Source of the DNA: Streptomyces sp. NBC_00414
Lineage (GTDB): Bacteria; Actinomycetota; Actinomycetes; Streptomycetales; Streptomycetaceae
Direction: 5' to 3'
Assembly (NCBI RefSeq): GCF_036038375.1
Contig: NZ_CP107935.1
Span: 7,750,001-7,814,000 of the forward strand
Length of the DNA: 64,000 nucleotides
Shown here: positions 57,729 to 64,000 of the stretch, piece after piece
How the letters are laid out: every line of letters begins with the position of its first letter
How positions within the stretch are numbered: the first letter of the stretch is position 1
Position numbers and translations under genes: made by a program
Notes under the pieces: model-generated
The model's database searches: none
Told to the model about the DNA's origin: nothing
What the model saw: only the letters and a program-made list of their open reading frames with translations

Positions 57729-59264
57729 TCATGACCCCGCGCACCTCTCCACGAACCGACGGGCGACCCCGGGAGCGGACGCCCAGTGCGTGTGCAGATA
57801 ACTCGCGTGCACACCCCGCTGTACGAAGCCCTCGACCCGGCGTACCGGAGTGCGCATCCCCCAGGCGGGCGTCGCCCCGGCCCCCGGCTCCACGACGGTC
57901 CGGTGGAACTCGTGCCCCCGCATCCGGCTGCCCGTCTCGGCCAGCGAGCTGTCGGACACCGCGACGGCATCGCGGTACCCGAGGGTCAGCCGGGCGTCCA
58001 TCCGGGCCTCAACGTCGATGACACCGCACATCGGCAGCCCGTCGAGTTCACGGGAGAGGTAGAGCAGCCCCGCGCACTCGGCCGCGATCGGGGCCCCGCT
58101 CCCGGCGAGCGCGGCAACGGCCTTGCGCAGCGGTTCGTTGGCGGACAGCTCCGGCCCGAACACCTCGGGAAACCCGCCCCCGAGAACCAGCCCCCGGGTC
58201 CCGTCCGGCAGCTGCTCGTCCCGCAAAGGATCAAAACTGACCACCTCGGCCCCGGCGGCGGCCAGCAACTCGGCCTGCTCGGCATAGGAGAACGTGAACG
58301 CGGACCCTCCGGCGACGGCGACGACCGGCGCACCTCTCAGCCCGTCGGGCGCCTTCGAGCCCGGCCTCGGTCCTTTCAGCCCGTCCGGCGTTTGAGGACG
58401 AGCGCGGAGCGCGACAGGGGGGTCCGGGGGCGCAGCCCCCAGGGTCGGGACGGGAAGGGGCGGCGGGGGCGAGAAAGCCAGCACCTCACCCGCATCCCAA
58501 GCCACCCCCGACAACCGGCCCGCGCCGCGCGCCAACGCGAACAGCGCATCCAGATCGCACCCGTCCCGCACCCGCACCCCCATCGCCGCGACAGCGGCAA
58601 GCGCCTCCGCCCGCCGCTCGGCGACGGGCACCAGCCCCAGATGCCGGGACGGCGTACCCACCTGCTCAGCCCGCCGCAAGGCACCGAGCACAGGCACCCC
58701 GGACTGATCCATCGCCTCCCGCAGCAGCGCCTCGTGCCGATCGGAGGCGACCTTGTTGAGGATCACCCCGCCGATCCGCACCTCGGGATCCCAGGAGGCG
58801 AACCCGTGCACGAGCGCCGCCACCGACCGGGACTGCGCGGACGCGTCCACGACCAGCACCACAGGCGCCCGCAGCAATTTGGCCACATGCGCGGTGGAGG
58901 CCAGTTCACCTTCGCCGGAGGCCCCGTCGAACAGCCCCATCACACCCTCGACCACGGCGAGATCACACCCGCGCGCTCCGTGCGCGAAGAGCGGCGCGAT
59001 CAACTCGGGCCCGCACATGTAGGAGTCGAGGTTCCGCCCCACCCGCCCGCTGGCGAGCGAGTGGTACCCGGGGTCGATGTAGTCCGGCCCCACCTTGTGC
59101 GGGGACACGGCGAGCCCCCGAGAGGCGAACGCGGCCATCAGCCCCGTGGCCACGGTGGTCTTGCCGCTCCCCGAGGCGGGCGCGGCGATGACCAGCCGAG
59201 GAACGGAACCGGAGCCGGAGCCGCCACCGGAGACAGAGCCGGTTGCGGCGACGGCGGACGTCAC
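57729..59264 (-). CDS. cobB: Cobyrinate a,c-diamide synthase
   Basis: This 511-residue protein has an ATP-binding CbiA domain (LVIAAPASGSGKTTVATGLMAAF with a P-loop; PDYIDPGYH; VVEGVMGLFDGA) and a class I glutamine amidotransferase domain (PIAAECAGLLYLSREL with the nucleophile Cys; HEFHRT with His). It amidates the a and c carboxylates of cobyrinate. The GTG at 59264 overlaps the cobO stop (GTGA). Residues about 270-309, between the two domains, are encoded by a repeated-DNA element and form a Pro/Ala-rich linker. Confidence 0.94.
   Translation of the reverse strand: MTSAVAATGSVSGGGSGSGSVPRLVIAAPASGSGKTTVATGLMAAFASRGLAVSPHKVGPDYIDPGYHSLASGRVGRNLDSYMCGPELIAPLFAHGARGCDLAVVEGVMGLFDGASGEGELASTAHVAKLLRAPVVLVVDASAQSRSVAALVHGFASWDPEVRIGGVILNKVASDRHEALLREAMDQSGVPVLGALRRAEQVGTPSRHLGLVPVAERRAEALAAVAAMGVRVRDGCDLDALFALARGAGRLSGVAWDAGEVLAFSPPPPLPVPTLGAAPPDPPVALRARPQTPDGLKGPRPGSKAPDGLRGAPVVAVAGGSAFTFSYAEQAELLAAAGAEVVSFDPLRDEQLPDGTRGLVLGGGFPEVFGPELSANEPLRKAVAALAGSGAPIAAECAGLLYLSRELDGLPMCGVIDVEARMDARLTLGYRDAVAVSDSSLAETGSRMRGHEFHRTVVEPGAGATPAWGMRTPVRRVEGFVQRGVHASYLHTHWASAPGVARRFVERCAGS
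58378..58455. repeat. Intergenic-type Streptomyces repeat inside cobB
   Basis: Within cobB lies CAGCCCGTCCGGCGTTTGAG followed by GACGAGCGCGGAGCGCG. It continues to the hairpin GGGGGC-gca-GCCCCC (58426-58440) and AGGGTCGGGACGGG. The head CAGCCCGTCGGGCGCC occurs once more just 40 bp away. This is the form of a repeat common between Streptomyces genes, here kept in frame as an interdomain linker. Confidence 0.75.
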
Positions 59265-59860
59265 CACTCGATGCCCCTCTGGCCCTTCTGACCGGTGTCC
59301 ATCGGGTGCTTCACCTTGGACATGTCGGTCACCAGGTCGGCGTACTCGACGAGCTTCTCGGGAGCGTTGCGCCCGGTGATGACGACGTGCTGGGTCCCGG
59401 TCCGGGCCCGCAGCACCTCCACGACCTCGTCGACGTCGATCCAGCCCCAGTGCATCGGGTAGGCGAACTCGTCGAGCACGTACAGCTTGTACGTCTCGGC
59501 GGCGAGGTCCCGCTTGACCTGCTCCCAGCCCTCGCGGGCCTTCTCCTCGTTGTCGGCCTGGGAGTCGCGCTGCACCCAGGACCAGCCCTCGCCCATCTTG
59601 TGCCAGTCGACGGAGCCGCCCTCACCGCTGGCGCCGAGGACACGCAGCGCGTTCTCCTCGCCGACCTTCCACTTCGCGGACTTGACGAACTGGAACACTC
59701 CGATCGGCCACCCCTGGTTCCAGGCGCGCAGCGCGAGCCCGAAGGCGGCGGTCGACTTTCCCTTGCCGATCCCGGTGTGCACGATGACGAGCGCCCGGTT
59801 CCGTCGCTGGCGAGTCGTCAGTCCGTCGTCCGGTACGACACTCGGCTGTCCCTGCGGCAT
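59261..59860 (-). CDS. cobO: Cob(I)yrinic acid a,c-diamide adenosyltransferase
   Basis: This 199-residue protein has the CobO/CobA P-loop VIVHTGIGKGKSTAAFGLALRA and the motifs VFQFVKSAKWKVGEENAL, YVLDEFAYPMHWGWID and VITGRNAPEKLVEYADLVTDM. It transfers adenosyl from ATP to the corrin cobalt. Its ATG overlaps the chelatase stop by one base (TAATG) and its stop overlaps the cobB GTG. Confidence 0.96.
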   Translation of the reverse strand: MPQGQPSVVPDDGLTTRQRRNRALVIVHTGIGKGKSTAAFGLALRAWNQGWPIGVFQFVKSAKWKVGEENALRVLGASGEGGSVDWHKMGEGWSWVQRDSQADNEEKAREGWEQVKRDLAAETYKLYVLDEFAYPMHWGWIDVDEVVEVLRARTGTQHVVITGRNAPEKLVEYADLVTDMSKVKHPMDTGQKGQRGIEW

Positions 59861-61956
59861 TACGCGGCCCTCCTGCTGTGGCCCTGGCCCTTGCCACGGC
59901 TGTTGCCCTGCACGTCCCTGACCAGCCCGGCGATCGAGTCGGCCCGCAGTTCGTCGAGCGTCACCGCCGTTCCGCCGAGTTCACCCGCGAGCTGCCCCGC
60001 GAGTCCGAGCCGTACGAGGCCCGACTCGCAGTCGACGACGACGGAGGCGACCTTGTCGGCGGCGAACAGCCGCGCGGCCCGCCCGGCGAGCGCGACCGGA
60101 TCCGGCCCGCCCGTGGCCCGCCCGTCCGTCACCAGCAGGACCAGCGGGCGCCGGGCCGGATCACGCAGCCGCTCCACCCGCAGCACGTCGTGCGCCCGCA
60201 GCAGCCCGGCCGCGAGCGGCGTACGCCCGCCGGTGGGCAGCGACTCCAGCCGTACCGCGGCCGCGTCGACCGACGAGGTCGGCGGCAACGCCACCTCGGC
60301 CGCGGACCCGCGGAAGGTCACGAGCCCCACCTTGTCCCGCCGCTGGTAGGCGTCGAGGAGCAGGGACAGCACCGCGCCCTTCACGGCGCTCATCCGCTGC
60401 CGGGCCGCCATCGACCCGGACGCGTCCACGACGAACAGCACGAGGTTCCCCTCGCGCCCCTCCCGCGTGGCCTGCCGCAGATCGTCGCGCCGTACGACGA
60501 GACCGGGACCGGACCGTCCGCGCGCCCGCTGGTGCGGAGCCGCGGCCTGCACGGTCGCGGCCAGATGCAGCTTGGTGAGCGCCCCGCGCGGGCGGCGTGC
60601 CCCGGTGGTGCGCCCGTGCTCGGTCCTGGCCCGCGACCGCCGCCCGGCGGCCCCCTCGCCCAGACCGGGCACGCTCAGCATCTTCGTACGGAAGGGTTCT
60701 GCGGCCCGTACGGGGGACTGCCCGCCGGCGCCGGGCGAGGGCGCCTGCCCGCTCTCGGGCTTCTCGGTGGGCTCGGTGGGCTCGGTGGGTCCGCCCTGCG
60801 CGGGCGCCTCACCGGGGCTCTCGCCGCCGCTGTCCCCGTCGTCGGGCCCGTCCTGCGGGGGCTGCCCGCCACCGCCACCGGGCCCGTCCGGGTCCGGATC
60901 CGGGTCCTCGTCGCCGCTGCCGGCGGAGCCGTCGGACTCGTCGTCGCTCGCGAACTCCTCCAGCGTGTCGTCGAGCTTGTCCTCGTCGAGCCCCGGCGCG
61001 TCGAAGGGATTGCGCCGGCGCCGGTGCGGCAGCGCGAGCAGCGCGGCCTGCCGCACGTCCTCGGCCAGCACGTCGGTCCGCCCCGCCCAGGCGGCCAGCG
61101 CGGTGGCGGTCCTGGCCATCACGATGTCGGCCCGCATGCCGTCCACCTCGAAGGCCGCACAGGTCGCCGCGATCTGCCGCAGCGCGCCGTCGCCGAGCCG
61201 CACCGACGGCAGCAGCTCACGCGCCGCCACGATCCGGGCCCGTACGTCGGACTCCTCGTCGGCCCAGCGCGTCGCGAACCCCTCCGGTTCGTCGTCGTAC
61301 GCGAGCCGCCGCCGTACGACCTCCACCCGCTGGTCGGGCTCCCGCGAGGCCGCGACCTCGACGGTGAGCCCGAACCGGTCGAGCAACTGCGGCCGCAGCT
61401 CGCCCTCCTCGGGGTTCATGGTCCCCACGAGCAGGAACCGCGCGGCATGCCGTACGGAGACGCCCTCGCGCTCCACGTACGAGGCGCCCATCGCCGCCGC
61501 GTCCAGCAGCAGGTCGACCAGGTGGTCGTGGAGGAGGTTGACCTCGTCCACGTACAGGAGTCCGCGGTGGGCGTCGGCGAGCAGGCCCGGCTCGAAGGCC
61601 TTCACGCCCTCCGAGAGCGCCCGCTCGATGTCGAGCGCGCCGACGAGGCGGTCCTCGGAGGCGCCGACGGGCAGTTCGACCATCCGGGCCGGCCGGAACA
61701 CCCCCGCCCCCACCTCGTGCGGACCGTCCGGGCAGGCCGGATCGGGCGCGGCGGGCGCGCAGGAGAAACGGCATCCGGCGACGACGTCGATCTGCGGCAT
61801 GAGCGCCGAAAGGGCGCGCACGGCCGTGGACTTGGCGGTGCCCTTCTCGCCGCGGACGAGCACACCGCCCACCGCGGGTGAGACGGCGTTCAGCAGCAGT
61901 GCCAGTCGCAGGTCGTCCTGACCCACCACGGCCGTGAACGGAAACGGGGTACTCAC
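59860..61956 (-). CDS. Putative cobaltochelatase / magnesium-chelatase-like ChlI-ChlD fusion
   Basis: This 698-residue protein joins an AAA+ ATPase domain (Walker A RGEKGTAKSTAVRAL; Walker B LLYVDEVNLLHDHL; LVGTMNPEEGELRPQLLDRFG) to a C-terminal von Willebrand A domain with MIDAS motif VVDASGSMAARQRM. The 110-residue linker is acidic and Gly/Pro-rich (DESDGSAGSGDEDPDPDPDG). It is the motor/adaptor partner of a CobN-like cobalt-insertion subunit, not seen in this window. The GTG start at 61956 overlaps the upstream micro-ORF stop (GTGA). Confidence 0.93.
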   Translation of the reverse strand: MSTPFPFTAVVGQDDLRLALLLNAVSPAVGGVLVRGEKGTAKSTAVRALSALMPQIDVVAGCRFSCAPAAPDPACPDGPHEVGAGVFRPARMVELPVGASEDRLVGALDIERALSEGVKAFEPGLLADAHRGLLYVDEVNLLHDHLVDLLLDAAAMGASYVEREGVSVRHAARFLLVGTMNPEEGELRPQLLDRFGLTVEVAASREPDQRVEVVRRRLAYDDEPEGFATRWADEESDVRARIVAARELLPSVRLGDGALRQIAATCAAFEVDGMRADIVMARTATALAAWAGRTDVLAEDVRQAALLALPHRRRRNPFDAPGLDEDKLDDTLEEFASDDESDGSAGSGDEDPDPDPDGPGGGGGQPPQDGPDDGDSGGESPGEAPAQGGPTEPTEPTEKPESGQAPSPGAGGQSPVRAAEPFRTKMLSVPGLGEGAAGRRSRARTEHGRTTGARRPRGALTKLHLAATVQAAAPHQRARGRSGPGLVVRRDDLRQATREGREGNLVLFVVDASGSMAARQRMSAVKGAVLSLLLDAYQRRDKVGLVTFRGSAAEVALPPTSSVDAAAVRLESLPTGGRTPLAAGLLRAHDVLRVERLRDPARRPLVLLVTDGRATGGPDPVALAGRAARLFAADKVASVVVDCESGLVRLGLAGQLAGELGGTAVTLDELRADSIAGLVRDVQGNSRGKGQGHSRRAA

Positions 61957-62021
61957 AGGTTGTCGTCCTCCAAATGGCCCAAATCTGCCAAATAGCTCAA
62001 GTGGCCTTCGAGCAGGCTCAT
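61953..62021 (-). CDS. Possible 22-residue coupled microprotein in the cobalamin operon
   Basis: Between cobQ and the chelatase gene a small reading frame starts at ATG 62021, which overlaps the cobQ stop (ATGA). It ends at a TGA that overlaps the chelatase GTG (GTGA). It encodes MSLLEGHLSYLADLGH... with an acidic end (LEDDNL); 22 residues in all, Leu-rich and amphipathic by eye. It is the only arrangement that gives unbroken stop/start coupling through this gap. It could instead be a translational relay with no stable product. No family is known to me. Confidence 0.55.
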   Translation of the reverse strand: MSLLEGHLSYLADLGHLEDDNL

Positions 62022-63538
62022 GCGGGCGCTCCCGGTGGGATGAAAGGCAGACCGGCCGGCGCGCCGGACTCGATGAGCCGCCACAGCGCGTCCGTGTCCG
62101 CGTGCTCCTCGATCAGATCGCCCAGCCGGTCCAGCTGCTCCTCGCGCAGCCCTTCGAACGAGGTGTCGGCGGCCGGTACGAAGCGGCGCCCCGACGCGGC
62201 GGCCACCTCGCGCAGGAACGCGCGCCGGAAGCCGTCCGACTCCAGCGAGCCGTGCCAGTGCGTCCCCCAGACCGCGCCGACCCGGCAGCCGTCCAGGAAG
62301 GGCTCTCCGCCGTTGACCTGGGCGACTCCGTGATGGATCTCGTAGCCCTGGACGGGTTCGCCGAGGGCCTCGCCGACGGGCCGCGTGAGGGTCTTCTCCC
62401 GCGCGAACCGTACGCGTACGGGGAGGAGTCCGAGCCCGTCGACGGCACCGGCCCCCGACTCGACCTCGTCCTCGATGTGTTCGCCGAGGAGCTGGAAGCC
62501 GCCGCAGATGCCCAGTACGGGGCGCCCTTCGGCGGCCCTGCGCACCAGGGCGTCCGCGAGGCCGCGCCGCCGCAGCCACTCCAGGGCGCGGACCGTGCCC
62601 CGGGTGCCGGGCACGACGACCAGGTCGGCGTCCACCAGTTCCTCGGCGCGGTCCACGAACCGCACCACGACGCCCGGTTCGGCGGCGAGGGCGTCCAGGT
62701 CCGTGAAGTTGGACATCAGGGGGATCGCGCAGACGGCGACCCGCAGGATGTCCTCGCCGACGGGGGAGGAGACCTCGGACTCGCGTACCGACCCCCGCAG
62801 GGACACTCTGAGCCCGTCCTCCTCGTCGATGCCGAGGCCGTGCCGGAAGGGCAGGACGCCGTACGTGTGCCGCCCGGTGAGCCCGCGCAGCATGTCGATG
62901 CCGGGTTCGAGCAGCGAGACGTCACCGCGGAACTTGTTGACGAGGAACCCGGCCACGAACTCCTGGTCCTCGCGCGAAAGGAGGGCCACCGTCCCGAAGA
63001 ACGAGGCGAAGACCCCGCCGCGGTCGATGTCCCCGACCACGAGCACGGGCAGCCGCGCGTTGCGCGCGATCCCCATGTTCACGATGTCCGTGCGCCGCAG
63101 ATTGATCTCGGCGGGGCTCCCCGCCCCCTCACAGATCACCGCGTCGTACGTGCCCCGCAACTCGGCCAGACAGTCCAGCACGGTCCCGAGCAACGCCTCC
63201 TGGCGTCCGCCGTGATAGCCGCGCGCACTCAACTCGCCCACGGGCTTGCCCATCAGCACGACCTGGCTGCTGCGGTCGCTGCCCGGCTTGAGCAGCACGG
63301 GGTTCATGAGCACGGAGGGCTCCAGGCGGGCGGCCTGCGCCTGCATGGCCTGCGCCCGCCCGATCTCGGCACCCTCGCGCGTGACGAACGAGTTCAGGGA
63401 CATGTTCTGCGCCTTGAAGGGCGCCACCTTCACACCCTGCCGCACCAGCCACCGGCAGATCCCGGCGGTCACGACACTCTTGCCTGCGTCGGAGGTGGTC
63501 CCGGCGACGAGCAGCCCCCCGCCCGTTCCGCCACTCAT
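62018..63538 (-). CDS. cobQ: Cobyric acid synthase
   Basis: This 506-residue protein begins GGLLVAGTTSDAGKSVVTAGICRWL (P-loop-like ATP site) and has FKAQNMSLNSFVT, EGAGSPAEINLRRTDIVNMG and a C-terminal amidotransferase domain with nucleophile Cys in VLGICGGFQLLG and His in GYEIHHG. It amidates four carboxylates of adenosyl-cobyrinate diamide. The ATG overlaps the stop of the cobD/cbiB gene (ATGA) and its stop overlaps a micro-ORF. Confidence 0.95.
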   Translation of the reverse strand: MSGGTGGGLLVAGTTSDAGKSVVTAGICRWLVRQGVKVAPFKAQNMSLNSFVTREGAEIGRAQAMQAQAARLEPSVLMNPVLLKPGSDRSSQVVLMGKPVGELSARGYHGGRQEALLGTVLDCLAELRGTYDAVICEGAGSPAEINLRRTDIVNMGIARNARLPVLVVGDIDRGGVFASFFGTVALLSREDQEFVAGFLVNKFRGDVSLLEPGIDMLRGLTGRHTYGVLPFRHGLGIDEEDGLRVSLRGSVRESEVSSPVGEDILRVAVCAIPLMSNFTDLDALAAEPGVVVRFVDRAEELVDADLVVVPGTRGTVRALEWLRRRGLADALVRRAAEGRPVLGICGGFQLLGEHIEDEVESGAGAVDGLGLLPVRVRFAREKTLTRPVGEALGEPVQGYEIHHGVAQVNGGEPFLDGCRVGAVWGTHWHGSLESDGFRRAFLREVAAASGRRFVPAADTSFEGLREEQLDRLGDLIEEHADTDALWRLIESGAPAGLPFIPPGAPA

Positions 63539-64000
63539 GACGTACGCCCTTTCATGACACGTGACTCGGCGAGGGACTCGGTGAGTGACTCGGCGGGCGT
63601 CTCGGTGCGTGACCCGGTGAGCGAGGTGGCGAGCAGCCGTCCGGCGACACTCGCGCCCAGCGCGAGCAGGCTCACGCGGCGTGAGAGCCGGACGGCCCGT
63701 TCGATGTCCCCGACCCGCACGGCCCGCCCCGGACCGTTCAGTACGGGCCGGTGCTCGACCCGTCCCGCGTACGAGAGCGTGCCGCCGAGCCGTACCCCGA
63801 GCGCGCCCGCGAACGAGGCCTCGACGGGCCCGGCGTTGGGGCTCGGATGCTTCGCCGCGTCGGCGCGCCAGGCGCGGACCGCTCCCCGCGGATCGCCCCC
63901 GGCGACGGCGGCGAGGACCGCGGTCAGCCGCGCCCCGGGCCACCCGGCCACGTCGTCGAGCCGGGCCGAGGCCCACCCGTACCGCCGGTACCGGGCCGAC
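63535..64000 (-). CDS. cobD: Adenosylcobinamide-phosphate synthase, C-terminal part (5' end beyond window)
   Basis: The frame is open to the window edge. The visible part encodes RYRRYGWASARLDDVAGWPGARLTAVLAAVAGG, HPSPNAGPVEASFAGALGVRLGG and a C-terminal membrane segment (LSRRVSLLALGASVAGRLLATS), the CobD/CbiB pattern. This membrane enzyme attaches the aminopropanol arm to cobyric acid. Its end carries a Thr/Glu/Ser repeat (TETPAESLTESLAES). The stop overlaps the cobQ ATG. Confidence 0.92.
   Translation of the reverse strand, partial: SARYRRYGWASARLDDVAGWPGARLTAVLAAVAGGDPRGAVRAWRADAAKHPSPNAGPVEASFAGALGVRLGGTLSYAGRVEHRPVLNGPGRAVRVGDIERAVRLSRRVSLLALGASVAGRLLATSLTGSRTETPAESLTESLAESRVMKGRTS

Noticed and set aside
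54252..64000. A search for a cobalamin riboswitch before the cob genes
   Set aside because: No B12-box-like sequence or convincing multi-stem leader was recognised upstream of cbiX, cobE, cobB or cobO. The start of the right-hand operon lies outside the window, so one could still exist there.
1..64000. Insertion sequences, phage genes, tRNA or rRNA genes
   Set aside because: No transposase, integrase, tRNA cloverleaf or rRNA segment was recognised on either strand.

Overview
The window is a very GC-rich actinomycete chromosome segment, almost certainly Streptomyces. Codon third positions are strongly G/C biased and GTG starts are common. Neighbouring genes are often coupled by ATGA/GTGA overlaps, TTA (bldA-type) codons are very rare, and secreted proteins carry Tat-like or lipoprotein signals. 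From memory, the ectABCD / LAETG protein / cob gene order on the right resembles the S. coelicolor SCO18xx region. No rRNA, tRNA, CRISPR array or insertion sequence was recognised.

Left edge (1-6.3 kb): a partial leucine-rich-repeat protein, a quinone-oxidoreductase-like dehydrogenase, a TIGR03086/DinB-type protein, and a cell-wall module. The module is a response regulator and histidine kinase facing a VanY-like D,D-carboxypeptidase (with a TTA codon), followed by a membrane endonuclease/exonuclease/phosphatase protein.

6.4-29.8 kb is a large pectin/arabinan utilisation island. A GntR(FCD) regulator is coupled to a DHDPS-family enzyme and an IlvD/Edd dehydratase. Next come two sugar-ABC permeases, a Gfo/Idh oxidoreductase, a PmoA/DUF6807 protein and a cytoplasmic GH43 (TTA codon). 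A PL1 pectate lyase is fused by overlap to the sugar-binding lipoprotein. Then come a rhamnogalacturonan acetylesterase, a second PL1, two CE8 pectinesterases, an alpha/beta hydrolase, two PL9 lyases around a divergent two-domain secreted GH43, and a PL3 lyase. There is no ATPase for the sugar importer. At 35-37.7 kb an IclR regulator diverges from an NADP aldehyde dehydrogenase of the 2-oxoglutarate-semialdehyde type. This could be the last step of the non-phosphorylative route implied by the DHDPS and IlvD enzymes.

29.9-35.3 kb: a SigE-like ECF sigma and its membrane partner, an NCS2 purine permease, a class B penicillin-binding protein and a GNAT acetyltransferase. 38.9-42.1 kb: ectABCD for ectoine/hydroxyectoine behind an unusually AT-rich leader. 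42.1-43.9 kb: an Old Yellow Enzyme diverging from a cysteine-rich MarR regulator over two related palindromes. 43.9-45.6 kb: an ECF sigma (TTA codon) and a zinc anti-sigma/maleylpyruvate-isomerase-like fusion. 45.7-54.1 kb: two class V aminotransferases, a DsbA-family protein, a polar amino-acid ABC importer, an amidohydrolase and an LAETG wall-anchored protein.

54.2-64 kb is a cobalamin locus: cobC-like, cbiX, a cobE/cbiG-C protein, a ZIP metal permease, cobB, cobO, a chelatase subunit, a 22-residue coupled micro-ORF, cobQ and partial cobD/cbiB. Eight intergenic gaps hold arrays or large inverted repeats built from one approximately 35-bp GC-rich unit. A different repeat is embedded in frame within cobB.
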